Below, piece after piece: positions 11,762 to 23,709 of a stretch of 64,000 nucleotides of DNA (position 1 is its first letter; each line of letters opens with the position of its first letter). A program made the position numbers and the translations under genes. Source of the stretch: Anaspis maculata (Eukaryota > Arthropoda > Insecta > Coleoptera > Scraptiidae); the NCBI GenBank assembly GCA_949128115.1, contig OX421961.1:50764171-50828170 (forward strand), given 5' to 3'. Below the pieces are notes generated by a model. The model was not told the origin of the DNA and did no database searches. It saw only the letters and a list, made by a program, of their open reading frames with translations.

Positions 11762-12208
11762 TAGGGATGTCCAACTTCGATTCGATTCATACTTGAATCG
11801 ATTCAATGGAAACGATGCATCTGAAAAGTTGAATCGATTCAACTGTAAACGATTATTTAGTGAATCGATTCATCAAACTAATGTGATGGTTGTTTCGATT
11901 ATTACGCACGCGACAACACTCGTTAATGCCGAAAAGCCGTTCAATTTTTTTGTCATTTGTGTCGACATTTGATGAAAAATCATTTATTATTGTCAGCATT
12001 ATTATTATTCTGAAATTTCTCCGCCAGGGCATCATCTATTAACCACCACAAACCAAAATAAGTTGCCCCGCCGAACTGAATGCACTAAGATTGGTTCTTT
12101 TCGATGCATCGATTCATTTCATACGATTTTTCAATCGAATCAAACTATTGATTACGATTCGATTCGATTAGCACTAATCGATTCACCGGCAACATTTGGA
12201 CATCCCTA
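11762..12208. mobile_element. 447-bp hAT-type element nested in a MITE
   Basis: Ends are TAGGGATGTCCAA and TTGGACATCCCTA. The flanks are an exact 8-bp duplication, ACCCGAGG. The interior is rich in GATTCGATTC and ATCGATTC motifs, giving internal pairing. Non-coding. The 8-bp duplication supports a hAT-like origin; the TAGGG tip is less usual. Confidence 0.85.
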
Positions 12209-12267
12209 ACCCGAGGTAAACGGTGTAAATGAAGTTATGTGCCTACATTATGGAGCCATGCGATATA

Positions 12268-12843
12268 CCGGGTGTTTATAAATGTCTGTGATCGCATCGC
12301 CTTCGGAATCCGCTTTCGATCACTACAATGGGGAACTATAGACAAAACGGATTGTAGAGGGCGACGTGTTCCATGCACCCATATTGACACTCTTGACAGT
12401 TATCGTACATAACCTCCCTCAAAGAAATGTATACGGAAAGGGGAAAAGTGCTAATGTTCAAAGAAGAGTCGAGGCGGAGAGGAGCCCCACTGAGAGGAAA
12501 AAAAGAGCTGGTGCAAAGGTGCAGCCTGGTACATAACACAGCACTACCTTTTTTTTTCACCGCTATTTTTCGCTTGTCAACTTTTCGACTTTTCTCTGCT
12601 TTTTAACTCACGAAGTGACGCAAACCGCTGGTTATATGCTGAGTGCTGACAAATGAAAACGAAATTACACTTCCAAAGTTGAGGTTAGGTACGCTTGAAA
12701 TGACACTAATGATAGCTGGGATGCATGGAACACGAGCGCCATTACTTCAGGCGTTTGCCACTATAGTTCCCCATTGCGCCTGTTACTGCGTTTTTCGGCC
12801 TGACCCATGCCTGCCGCGATCACAGTTTCTTATAAACACCCCG
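12268..12843. mobile_element. 576-bp TIR element, CCGGGTGTTTATAA ends
   Basis: Starts CCGGGTGTTTATAAATG and ends TTCTTATAAACACCCCG, with TA on both sides. A second inner pair is CAATGGGGAACTATAG (about 12,326) and CTATAGTTCCCCATTG (about 12,760). The short open frames inside are not recognised. TA flanks fit a Tc1/mariner-like origin, which is an inference. Confidence 0.75.
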
Positions 12844-12876
12844 TATCTCTGCGACTCTGCAAGTGCCGTGAGATAA

Positions 12877-13413
12877 TAGAGAGTTATTGCAGATGAAATA
12901 AGGGCAAGCAGTATAAAAGCGGCACTATTTTGACACCTACGCTTGCGCAAATTAGTGCGACGTTAAATTTCCCTTAATAAGGATAGTGCCTGCCTTCATT
13001 TGTGCACACTTTAGGTCGACCTCATTTATACTTTATTTTGACAAGCCCCAAAAATGGTTCTGTACTTAGTGTATTGTTGGTTGCCTATATTCGTCCAATT
13101 TTGAGCTAACTTCCCTTACGTTATTGAATAGGGGGCTAATTTTTTGCAGATAGACTCTGCAGGCCTTGCAGTATACGTGTGCAAGAAATCAGGCCCGTCA
13201 GAGAGGTCCTTGTGTCCCGCATGCAATTTGCACCCTAACTTTAAATTGAGACTAAAAATTTTAGGTTAGGAATTGGGAATGACGGGGCAAGTAAGGGAAT
13301 TTGCGATCTGCAATAACTCTTATTTAACAACCAAAAATAAGGTAAGCAGTATTTCAATAACGCCTCCTTTAATAGTGCCGTGCAGTAAAATGGCATTCTG
13401 CAATAACTCTCTA
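12877..13413. mobile_element. 537-bp TIR element, TAGAGAGTTATTGCAG ends
   Basis: TAGAGAGTTATTGCAGA at 12,877 and TCTGCAATAACTCTCTA at 13,413 form the ends. CTGCAATAACTCTTATTT near 13,309 repeats the end inside. AAATTTCCCTTA and TAAGGGAATTTGCG form a looser inner pair. Non-coding. Confidence 0.65.
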
Positions 13414-14668
13414 ATACCCAATTATCAATGATATGTGCTGTGCTCTGATGTGATTTCTTTAGCTGGCCGGGCCCTTATTACCGTTTGTCGCGGTCGAGGT
13501 AACGGCCAAATACCATCAAAATGGCGGCGTCCAGTATTGCTGGTGTCGAATGTCTCCCTTCAGCAGTATAGCTATTTAAGTATATGGAGGTTATTTAGGG
13601 GGGAAGGGTTCTAAGATATACTTCGCCATAACATTTTTTATTAGTTCGGCGCCACTGCATACTCCACCACTCCTCTCTCCCTTCCGCGGCCTCAAAGTAA
13701 AATCTTCAGGTAGTTACAGGTAAGCAGCTATTTATTTTATCAATCACTTTTCAGATTGATCTGCGTAACTACTGTTCTTTTACAGAGTAAAACTTATCAC
13801 CTAAGAAATGTCAGCGCGACGGTGTACAATACCATACCATTGTACAATAAACATAGTCATCCATTCGAATCGCGACAAAACTGAATACTGAATGGACTCG
13901 TCATGATCACTCAATTTTGTTTATAATCTGGAAACTGGTCAAGGCAGAATTCCGCACCTATCTTGACAAAAAAAACAAAAGAAATAAGTCCCATGAGAGC
14001 ATCATCCCTACTTACTTTTTAAAGTAAGTAGAACATAACAATTTTATTCATCATCAATATTAATGGGGTTCCTAAAAAACTAGTGATAAAATCTTATGTG
14101 CAAATATACAGGGTTTGGTTCTTTAGAAGGCACTATCATTATTTCGTGCAATCTCGTAATTAGAAAAAACTTGACCCTGAATTACTTTCTACATATTATA
14201 TTAAGTTTTTAAATGCTATACTTACGTATTAGTAACTACTGCGAGTTTGAAAACGGTACAGGTACAGTAATACGTATCATTATTGAAATTATGCGGCGCC
14301 TTTCGTTAGTTTCCTACAATTATTTAAACCTATATAACTAAACAGCAAACGGTCTACCAAGTAGGTGTAAGCACCTATAACCAAGTCAGCGTCAAGGTCA
14401 ATTGGTAGCTGATATGGAAATCAAAAATTTATTTACGAGAAGCTTGAGTTTCGAATGCTGCCGCTACAAAACGGTATTGCAGAACTTTCTCAGTATAAAT
14501 TGACGGAAGCACCGGACCATGGACTATGCTGAACCACCACACAAATTCCGTAAGATTGCACATTACGGTGCTATTATCCCCATAGGTATACGTACCTACC
14601 TACTCTTGTTTTCCTGATATCTGAGACCATTCGTGCAGGTTGGCGGATTCTAATAGGTGGGTACCTAA
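13414..14668. other. intergenic, nothing recognised
   Basis: No credible gene. It contains ATACAGGGTTTGG at 14,107, a diverged CAGGGT end, and GGTACGTACC-like simple sequence near 14,590. 13,500-13,530 has the AAATGGCGGCG phrase common in this window. Confidence 0.5.
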
Positions 14669-15199
14669 CAGTGGCAGACTCTAAAATCGCACCACCTTTT
14701 CAAAATCGAGAAGCTAATCGCTAATGGGGTACTTGCCCAATTTTTTTTTATTGGCTTAATCGATAGTATATGGTTAAAAATAATGTACCCGTATTTTTTC
14801 TTTTTCCTTAATTCCAAAAATTGCTGCCGTAATGCCTGTTTTGAAAATATATTTGTGACGTCACAAATATACTAAAAACTAAACAAAAAGCACTGTTGGA
14901 TTGAAAACTCGAAAAACTGTTAGAGTGGCATCACAATATTTAGAAAATACAGACATGAAAACTCCACTGAAGTTTCCCTACTGTTACCAACCTTTTGAAA
15001 GAAAACATCAAAATAAATCTTTTTAACCAATGGATATATTTTCATTTTCCGGAAATTTTCAGGAAATACTCTTTATTACTCTAGTTGATGATTAAAAGTA
15101 TTTTCAGTCAAATCTGTTTCATTGGCAAGTACCCCATTTTCATTGGCATTAATTGTCAAACAATGCAAATTCGACTGCTCGATTTAAAGTTCGCCACTG
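14669..15199. mobile_element. 531-bp hAT-like element
   Basis: Starts CAGTGGCAGACTCTAAAATC and ends GATTTAAAGTTCGCCACTG. An inner inverted pair is AATGGGGTACTTGCC (about 14,722) and GGCAAGTACCCCATT (about 15,124). Flanks are GTACCTAA and TACCTCAG, which do not form an exact 8-bp duplication, so the assignment rests on the CAGTGGC/GCCACTG tips. Confidence 0.6.
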
Positions 15200-16561
15200 T
15201 ACCTCAGTTCTTCGAGATATTAAGACAGTAGGACATATTTTAACCACCAGGTAGGGCTTTTGCATCTCGTTTTGCATGGGACTTGAAGGATTTTGTCATA
15301 AAGTATAGCGCACACCTGTACGTTACATTCTGATTCATCAATTCATCATGATCGCATTTATCCACATATTAAACTCTTTGTTATTATTTAACTTTAAGTG
15401 CAAGGTAATAATTTGACTTTTATCGTACTTACAAGACAATGGTACAAGTATACCTATTTAGACATTACTTGCCACACTATACCGGGTGGCCCAACGAAAA
15501 CGAAACAGGCAAAGTTTCGGGCACTTGACCTCACTTGTTTGTATACTGTAATATGTTTACTGAACGGACATAAGCCCCGTCATGGGTTGTTTGGCAACTA
15601 CGAGCCAGCCTCCTAGAAGGAGCTGTAACCCTCCGAAGACACTGAAATTAGCATTATTCCGAAAAATTTGCATCGAATCGAAAAAAAACATCATACTATA
15701 AAGACAATTGAACCAGCTTTAAAGTGATGTATCACAGAATACTCACCCTGAGTAGTCTCTTCATTCTCAATACTCTCAGATACGTCCACCAAAACCGATT
15801 TCTTTTTGCAAAGAATGGCGACCGGCATGTATACGAGACCAGGGAAAGTACAGTGGGTGCTTTCCACCTAGACGGTACAAATACCACCAGACGGCACATG
15901 TTCCATAGTGTGGCACAAAATTTTAGGTGATCCAATGAACGGCGCAGAACCGAGTAGGAACACGTAGATGGAAAGCACCGTTTGGAACCCGCACATGCGT
16001 AAATGGCAGGTGTACCGAACTTGGGGCTAGGTGGAAAGCACGCAGTATACTCTATACACTGATAGAAAGAACCACCAGATTCCTCCGCTTGAAAAGTAGT
16101 CCCGAGCGTTACCCGCGAAATTTGAAATTCCAGTTAGAAAGAGGTGCTTATTTCCGCTAATTACAGCTAAGTACTATGGTAATTTTAAATGACACCAGTT
16201 TAATACCAATTTAATTAAATGAGAAAAAAATGTTTTTGAATGAAGCTGATTTTATTACACAACACTCACAACAGCCGAGCCGACTAAAAAAGTTCAATGA
16301 AAATAACAAACATCATAGAGAAATGGAGGTTAGAAATTGTACGTAAGTGTCAAACTCGCTGAATGTCATGCCATTCGCTTGACGTAGGAATAATTTGCCC
16401 GGGTAAGACTACCAACCGAACAAAACTAATATGTATTAGTTCCAAACGCGCCTATGTTGTTACATTCTTTGGTGCTTTTGTTTGCTATAGGTTACATCAC
16501 TGAAATTCAAAAAAGTCCGTTCTATCGGTGTACAGACTTTTTTTATACATTATAGTTCTGC
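15200..16561. other. intergenic with one degenerate inverted pair
   Basis: GTGCTTTCCACCTAG near 15,857 and CTAGGTGGAAAGCAC near 16,030 form a short inverted pair that may bound a ~190-bp MITE. Nothing else is recognised. Open frames at 15,724-15,935 on both strands are shadows of this repeat. Confidence 0.5.
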
Positions 16562-16681
16562 CGCACAAATAATACGAGAGGACTTCGCTACTGGGGTCCC
16601 AGGCTGTACAATGAGCTGCCCGATGAGTTTCACTTGTTGCCTGAGAACCTCTTCATCAAAAAAATGAAATACATCTCCTAA
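16562..16681 (+). pseudogene. LINE reverse transcriptase C-terminal relic
   Basis: Thirty-nine in-frame codons before TAA include RGLRYWGPRLYNELPDE and a basic tail with FIKKMKYIS. This pattern (Y-W-G-P-R-L-Y-N-x-L-P, then a short helix and lysines) is what ends the reverse transcriptase region of many Jockey/CR1-type non-LTR elements. The frame is closed by a stop just upstream and no RT catalytic motif remains nearby. It is therefore a dead 3' fragment. The family within LINEs cannot be fixed from so little. Confidence 0.6.
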
Positions 16682-19188
16682 AAAAAAGCTTGTACCCCAT
16701 TGTGAAATATGAAATTATGAAAATTCTTGTTTTGACACATTAAAAACAGTTCACCATTTCAAAAAAGGCTCTGGTAAATTTATGGTACGAGTATTGGTTT
16801 GTATACGTGGTATTCACTACGTTTATATCGCAGATTTAGATCCGCTCGAGCTTCGATCGGATTCAGAGTGACTTCAGTCAGTCAATTCACCTATGGATGT
16901 TTGAGTGCGTCTTGGGGATTTTAAAGTTTCACTGACTAAACAGCATATGAATCTCGGAGACCATGGAGGTGGGTACAGATTCAGACCAATTCGGTCATTT
17001 CAAAAAAATGTCAACCAAAAACTTTTTAAGAATTTGAAGAAATCTATCTACAATTTGGTCGGAGGCTTTCCTTTTTTTGCCTCTTATTATCAGTATTATT
17101 ATTATTTCGAAAAAAAAAATCCCCTGCGACCCAAATGGGGTTTCAAAAGAGGAGGGAAGGGGGTGTAAACAAACGTCGAAAATAGCTAAACAAACGATAA
17201 ACAAACGATTCCAATAGTCATGATACGCGATATTAACTGTGGGCGCGGCCAACTTCACAGACTTCATATCTCAGTGAAATCTCTGAATGCTGAATGATTT
17301 GGAGGCCTTTTAGTCGGAGCCGCTTTAAGCATACAGAGCACTCTTAAATCTTAAATGATATATTATATACCATTACCATTGTCCCATCAATCGCTGCTGC
17401 AGCAGTTAGCGGTAAGTTGTCTTCGGGGTAGAGTTAACCCTGGATGGAAATACTGCGTGGGCATTACTGTCGCATCTTAATTTTCAAACATTACGAAGAG
17501 CTTTGCTGTATGCTTGTATAAATTGAGGTATTATGTTTTAGGGGCGCTGCCCCTCCCTGCCTGAAGTTTCAGAGTCAGGACCCACCCAGGATTTTGGACA
17601 ACTTAGTACACAATATTTTTTTCAGCTGTGGTCCTTGTGAGTAAGCTTAGGACGCTTGGTATACGGGGGTAGGTATACTAGATCCATTACATATTACACA
17701 TTTCTATGAAATGCTATGTTCGTACCTATGTAAGTACATAATATTATTACAGTCAATAAGTATACCTAGGTAGGTACCCACAACAAATATACCCACATTC
17801 ATTATTATCCTTGCTCACACAAGTAGGTATAATACGAGCATTCATTCGTCCTTTGATAATTGGATACGACGTTGTCTCTAGAAGTCAGGCCTCTTTTATG
17901 TCATGGATTTTAATCGGTACCTACCTATTCTATCTTAGCTTGTTCCCTATTTCCTGCTTCCTATTTTACTCAATTTAATGTCATATAGGTAGGTACATTG
18001 TATACCTGTCTATTGAAGAAGTTCTAGTTAGAATATTTAAACAATAATCCACAACAAAAACTATAATATAGGTGCCTACCTACTTTACGCAATAATTCAT
18101 TTCACGGCAGTTATCCACGACATGACTTTGTCATGATAAAATCTAATTACTTATTACATACTCTAGTTACACCTTACTTTACGTACGCACAACACACTAC
18201 ATAGAAAATGAGCAAAGTAACCTCGGTCTTTAATCTGGATAAGGACAATCGCAGTAATAGAGCCGTAATGTCGAAACAGTCGACTCTGCATAAAATAGCA
18301 TTTTTCGAAAAGTGCGCAAAATGTGATTTCAGCCTCAACGGATAAAAACTAATTGCGTTAAACAATACCTCCGCATTAATTTACCTTTTGCAGAACGAGT
18401 TTTGCAGTAGAGGAAAGTTACACACAGATACAGCATTTGCACGTTAAAAATATTCATTTATGGTCAACGTAATGAATCAAGGACACGGATGAAAAGTAAA
18501 ACCACTCTTGGAAAAAAATGCAAATCACCACCACTGACTGTTGCACTATTCCTCGCGGAATTTCGTCAAAACGACAAAAATTCAAAAACCGGAAGTCAAC
18601 CGGAAAAGTGTCAGAATTTCCGCTGTTTGAAATTGGATCCATTGATTAATCTAATCAGCTCGTTCTGTTTACATAATTCAAATCAATCCTTAATTACATA
18701 TGTACTGGAGGCTAAGCTTGAGGTCGTGTCTTAAATTCACTACGAAAGGCCACCGGTGGGTGCAGTCCCTTTAAGGTGTACACCGCCCATCCTGCTATGC
18801 CCCTTATCCTTCTCATAGCTGCGAGTAAACCGACAATAAACACATCGAAATGTGGAAAAGGCGCTTATGTAATGGTTTTATTAATAATAACGTCAAGAAC
18901 AATAGATTGAAATTGAAAGGAGGTGCGGTTGCTCAATTTCAGAGCGAATTCCTCTGGGTTGCTGATTTTATGATATCCATAATTTTTAAATTTAATTATA
19001 AGCGTCATTGAAGATTCCCACGAAACATTACCTGTACGATATTCTGAATCTTACCTAATTCTTGCAAATCGACTATTTCTCCTTGCTCGTTGTTACTACC
19101 AATATTATAAGAACGTGTATAAGTGGTGGGCCATTGTTAATGGCACATCTTGTAAGTTCATGGTTATTGTGGTAGGGTGTGGTGGTGG
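16682..19188. other. intergenic upstream of first cuticle gene
   Basis: AT-rich, with GGTAGGTA/TACCTACC simple motifs at 17,660-18,070. No repeat pair long enough to call and no credible coding frame. The final few hundred bases are presumably the promoter of the cuticle gene at 19,250. Confidence 0.5.
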
Positions 19189-19196
19189 TATATATA
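19189..19196 (+). promoter_or_regulatory. TATA box of first CPCFC gene
   Basis: TATATATA lies 61 bases before the ATG and is preceded by GGGTGTGGTGGTGG. The second cuticle gene has TATAAATA at a similar distance, preceded by GGGTGTGGT. A likely start site is the ATCACTG around 19,217. Confidence 0.7.
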
Positions 19197-19249
19197 GAGC
19201 AGATTTCGGCTGATTATCACTGTACAATTTCGAACAGCAAATTACCAAC

Positions 19250-22200
19250 ATGTTTGTAAAACTGGTGAGTATGCAAAAACAAGTGAAACACCGAAAAGTG
19301 AAAAACCATCAGATGTTATAGTGAAAGTGAATTTTCAGGCCGTATTAGCTTGCACCCTGGCTCTGACAGCCGCCCAATACAACGGTCCATTGGCCGGGGG
19401 ATTGCCAGCAGCTCAATATCCCGCAGGAGTTAGCCCTCAAGCCTGTCCCAACTACCCCAACTGCGAGAATCCAGCCGTGGCAGTGAACCAGGCTCCAGTT
19501 TCACAGTACAACGCCGCTCCCCAACAGCAGTACAACCCCGCCCAACAGTACCAACCCCAACAGTACCAGGCTCAACCCCAGTACAGGCCCCAGCCTCAGT
19601 ACCAGACCCAGCCTCAATACCAAGCCCAACCTCAGTACCAATCCGCCCCCGTCCACCAATACAGCCCCAACGTGCAAAACGCTTTGGACAGGGGTGAATA
19701 CATCGGGGATGGTGATTACCACGGCGAAGGACTCGCCGAGGCTCTTGCCCCAGGATACGCCCAAGGTGATTTTCCATTATATTCATACAGGGTTGAGAAA
19801 AGTTGTTGCATTCAAGATAAGTACGTATTTCAGAAATGTCATATTATTATTTCAAAAGTCATGCTTTCTAATATTGTTCAAAATAACTCAAGAGGTGATT
19901 CCTGCTCAAGACGGTGGGAGTTGATCGTGAATTTTTGTTATCCGAGAAGATGAACTGTTCAAGTGTTCAGTCCGAAAATTAGCATGTCGAGAGAGGGGAG
20001 AGTTCCAGGATGAGTCTAGTCTAGCCTGAAATCACAACAATGTTCTTTGTTCCAAACCATCCGGAAAAAGAACTTGTCGAACAGACTCGTGTTATCTTTT
20101 ACACTAGATAGTCTTTAAGGTCACTGGAAAATATTGCGTGCCTCTTTGAAGCGTTGCTAGGTCATCTGCCGTCACTAATGTAGTATCCTATCGGGCGATC
20201 AACCAAATACCCGCTTTGGTGTCGGAAAATTTGGCCGTTCAGCCAATCCAGTCGCTCCAATCCATGAATATTTTGTTTGCAAAGCCAGACCACTCTAAAT
20301 GGTAATGGTCGCTGCTCTCTCTTAGTGAAGTTGCCATTTTACAAAACAGAGAAAGGCACTCTTAACCTCTTCACTTTCCGTTGATCATTTGAAATGCATT
20401 TCTGCCTTGACATAAAGGCCATCTTCGGTTATTATAAAATGTTGTGAAATTTCCTTTTACCTTTCATAATAACTGAAGATGGCCTTTATGTCAAGGCAGA
20501 AATGCATTTTAAATGATCAACGGAAAGTGAAGAGGTTAAGAGTGCCTTTCCCTGTTTTGTAGAACCCTAAATGGTTTTTTTTTATTAATCGCACTATACG
20601 CGTCATGGTTCGACCCCTGGGGTCCTAGACTTGACATCACGTTGCCAGTTGCTCAGAAACTACCTCACTGATAGGTTGCGGCTAGGCAACGTGACGTCAC
20701 AATACACGTTCACGTTGCAAATGCAGAGCTTAGGACTCTTTGGATCAAAAATAAAATGACAAGCTGGAACACTGGGGGCTACGGCTGATGGCCACTGCCG
20801 TCCAGTTGCTTTTGCAGGTGTCATCAACAATAGCCGTAAGGCCCCAGCTTGTCACTTTATTCTGATCCAAAAAATTCTAGTTCTGGGTGTCCCAGCTAAA
20901 ACAATCCAGCGCGATTTTCTCAAGAAATGTCAAGGCAACAAAAAAATTTCAAATTGAGGGGAAGCCTGAGTTTTTAGCTTTCTTTTGAGGGGGCGCCGAG
21001 GCTTGTAGGTGCTGTAGTTTCCAAGAAAATGCAATTTTAATCGGGCGAGTCACAAGAGTTCGAAAATTCATGATCGACAAAACAAAATACTTCAGATGAA
21101 AAAAAAATCCCTTTTTCTCTAGGCTTTCCGTTGATGTGTCGGCGATGTTTGTACCGGCCCAGTAAGCCAGATATTCTGCCTAACAGTCCAGCAAACACAA
21201 TAATCAGAATCATGACGTCACCGATCACACACTTGTTGACTTTAACACTAATCGTTACTAGGACTTTTTCAATTACCATACCTAGATTCACCATAGCAAT
21301 GAATACTGGCTGATGTTAAAATCAACAAGTGTGTGATCAGTGACGTCGTCATGAATTCCGATTATTGTGTTTGCTGGGCTGTAAGGCAGAATATCTGGCT
21401 TACTGGGCCAAGTACAGACATCGGCGACACATCAATGGAAAGCCCAGAGAAAGAGGACTTTTCTTACTCCAAAGTATTTTGTTTTGTCGGTCATGAATTC
21501 TAGAATTATTGTGACTCGCCCGATTAAAACTGCATTTTCTTGTAAACTAGAGCACTTGCAAGCATCGGCGCCCTCTCAAAAGAAAGCTAAAGGATCAGGC
21601 TTTCCCCCAATCGAGACTTTTTTTGTTGCCTTGATATTTTCTGAGAAAATCGCGCTGGGTTGCTTTAGCTGGGACACCCTGTATAGGTATTTCATAACGT
21701 GGTTTATGGTTCACACTGTATAGTGAATAACAATTCAGTATAACGCTCGAGGCTCAGTAAGCGACAATTGTGCGACACTATTATAGGTGAAAAAAAAAAC
21801 AACAAAAGTTAAAAATCCCATTGTAACGAAGTATAAAATTTTTGACCATTAATCAATGTAAGGCTCTTATCCGTAAACGACTGTCAAATTATTGATAACA
21901 TTATTGCGCCAAATTATTGTAGTGTTGACTGCTATCGCCTACCAGTCGGTAGGTATCTCAAACGCCACATTATAGGAACCAGTTCTTGAAAGTTAATGAG
22001 TAATCAAAAATCAATTCAGATTCTGAAACAGTTCATAATATTCAAAATTAATCGTAAATTGCCGCATTTCCCATTTTCTATGATTATTAAGATGATGGTG
22101 ATGGTGAAGCTCCTGCATAAAAAAAATAATTACTTGAAACCGAAAAATTATCCAGTTAAAATTTTAGTGGGTACTTACGTAGGCAGGGATTTATTTTTCG

Positions 22201-23015
22201 GTACGCAAGCAAATATCAAAAGCAAATTAAATAGGTATGAGAAGAAACAGATCAGCTGTGAATCATAACGGGATGCGTGAATAGATTAATAAATTATCGG
22301 TTCACGAAGCATTTCATTATTGTTTATTTTTTACTAAAGATATAAATTTTCTAGCACTACAGTGTAAAGTCTTTTGACCGGCAAAAATATGTATTAAATT
22401 AATTTAAAAAAATCGCATTTCTTTAATATTTTAATCCTCGATTTGCTTTTTGATTTCACACATTTTGACATAATATTTAATTGGTTTCCGTCATATTTGT
22501 ACGAGATATGCAACTAATTCAGCAATGTTTTAAATTGCGCCTCACTTCCTTGTTTTAAATTTGGATACATTATGGAATTATTTCTGATTTCAGCAATATG
22601 CACAATCATATACAGTCCTTTTTTTCTCCAAAAGTCCATTGTAGTGCAAATGACCGACACCTTTGCATTGATGGTGAATGCAAAGATGTGTGCCATTTGC
22701 ACCACAATGGAAAAAAAAATAAGAATTTCATGTCAAAATGTGCAAAATTTTAATGAATTTGTTCCATATTTTTGCCAGTTACTATACTTATGTAAATGAA
22801 AGTGCTTCGTCATTATTTTATTCAAAAACATTTTTTCAGGACAAGCTCAAGCTTACAACGCGGCTCCAGCTTACAACCAAGGGGCTTACAATCCTGCCGC
22901 GTACAACCCCGCTGCAGCTCAACAAGCTCAACTTCCGGCAGGTGTAGGTCAACCTGCCCAGATCCCCGCTGGAGTGGACGCCAGGTCATGCCCCAACTAC
23001 CCCTTCTGCCATTAA
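19250..23015 (+). CDS. CPCFC-family cuticular protein, first paralogue
   Basis: Secreted structural protein of the chitinous cuticle. Exons are 19,250-19,264, 19,339-19,765 and 22,840-23,015, joined in phases 0 and 1, giving 205 residues. Residues 1-17 (MFVKLAVLACTLALTAA) are a signal peptide split after five codons, which is usual for insect cuticle genes. Two C-x5-C motifs define the CPCFC family: CPNYPNC at 41-47 and CPNYPFC at 198-204. Between them is a Q/Y/P-rich stretch with QPQYQ repeats and the motif LDRGEYIGDGDYHGEG. All splice sites are GT-AG. Intron 1 is 74 bases and intron 2 is 3,074, filled by at least three inverted-repeat elements. The frame runs on past the exon 2 donor to a stop at 19,953, which would give a truncated protein lacking the second Cys motif if unspliced. 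The GTG at 19,321 lies in intron 1 and is not a start. Confidence 0.93.
20341..20560. mobile_element. 220-bp hairpin element in cuticle intron 2
   Basis: ACAAAACAGAGAAAGGCACT pairs with AGTGCCTTTCCCTGTTTTGT across the span; arms are about 100 bases and differ at only a few positions. Loop near 20,445-20,460. Non-coding. Close arm identity implies a fairly recent origin. Confidence 0.8.
20739..20872. mobile_element. second AAAGTGACAAGCTGG MITE
   Basis: TTTGGATCAAAAATAAAATG pairs with the reverse complement ending at 20,872. The interior GGCTACGGCTGATGGC and ACAAGCTGG blocks match the copy at 8353-8557. Confidence 0.75.
20885..21679. mobile_element. 795-bp foldback element, GGGTGTCCCAGC ends
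   Basis: GGGTGTCCCAGCTAAA at 20,885 pairs with TTTAGCTGGGACACCC at 21,679. Arms of about 390 bases meet near 21,285. The right tip continues TGTATA, so the element belongs with the CACCCTGTA-ended group. Frames inside are mirror images and not genes. Confidence 0.8.
22618..22722. repeat. small inverted repeat in cuticle intron 2
   Basis: TCCATTGTAGTGCAAATG pairs with CATTTGCACCACAATGGA around a short loop with TTTGCATT/AATGCAAA pairing. It lies about 120 bases before the exon 3 acceptor. Confidence 0.7.
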
Positions 23016-23052
23016 AATATTGTACACTGAAAATCAAAGCTAGACTGCCAGC

Positions 23053-23068
23053 TGACAACATGTTGTCA
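23053..23068 (+). promoter_or_regulatory. 3' UTR palindrome shared by both cuticle genes
   Basis: TGACAACATGTTGTCA is a perfect 16-bp palindrome 38 bases past the stop codon. The paralogue has TGACGACATGTTGTCA at 29,492-29,507, 22 bases past its stop. Conservation here is clearer than in the surrounding 3' UTR. A role in mRNA stability or protein binding is possible but not shown. Confidence 0.5.
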
Positions 23069-23139
23069 TCTCTCAATTTACAAAGAAACATTTGTAAATT
23101 CCATTGTAATATAGTATCTAAATTATGAAATTTAATTTA

Positions 23140-23145
23140 AATAAA
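23140..23145 (+). terminator. polyadenylation signal of first CPCFC gene
   Basis: AATAAA 125 bases after the stop codon. Confidence 0.75.
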
Positions 23146-23654
23146 AACTGCGATAGTAATTTTTGTTAAAATCCGCTTTTGTAATGATGTCACCGCAACG
23201 ACCGCAGCTTACTCGCAAGTAGTGATAGGCAAAGCAAGTACACATATACCTACCCTGAATAATAATGTAATCAAAGGAGAGCCGGAGCACCGTATGTTCT
23301 TGAAAAATGCTTTGTTCGTCGACGGTAAGGTCACAGTCTTATTATGAGACAGAATAAGGAAAGCCTCACCTAATGGAGGTATTTCAGCTTTTTATCCGAT
23401 ATACGCGACCGATTTTTTTCACAACGGCTGAATATTTACCATGGCAATGAAGCATGAAACCTTGGGCACAATGTGACAGAAAGCAAAATGGAACAAAGTT
23501 CTGCACACGTGCCCGATGCGAAAGACTCTGCCAAGGATCGAACCCCATAACCGATCCACTTCCATATTTTGTTCCACTTACGTGTGGGATCGGTATTAAA
23601 AATATTGTTACTGTTACATTTTCTATGGAACGGGTGGATAGGGTGTGGTATCGA

Positions 23655-23662
23655 TATAAATA
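23655..23662 (+). promoter_or_regulatory. TATA box of second CPCFC gene
   Basis: TATAAATA 55 bases before the ATG at 23,710, preceded by GGGTGTGGTATC as in the first paralogue. Confidence 0.75.
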
Positions 23663-23709
23663 GTTCATTTTCTGCACCACATGCAGTTTATGCCTAGCAA
23701 AATAGCAAC

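Noticed and set aside
19321..19953. A 210-codon frame over the first cuticle gene
   Set aside because: It starts at a GTG in intron 1 and reads through the exon 2 donor at 19,765 into intron sequence. The spliced model gives the signal peptide and the second C-x5-C motif.
23524..23565. B-box-like GGTTCGATCC on the minus strand
   Set aside because: No A box at the right distance and no A-rich tail, so neither a tRNA nor a SINE is supported; it lies in the promoter of the second cuticle gene.
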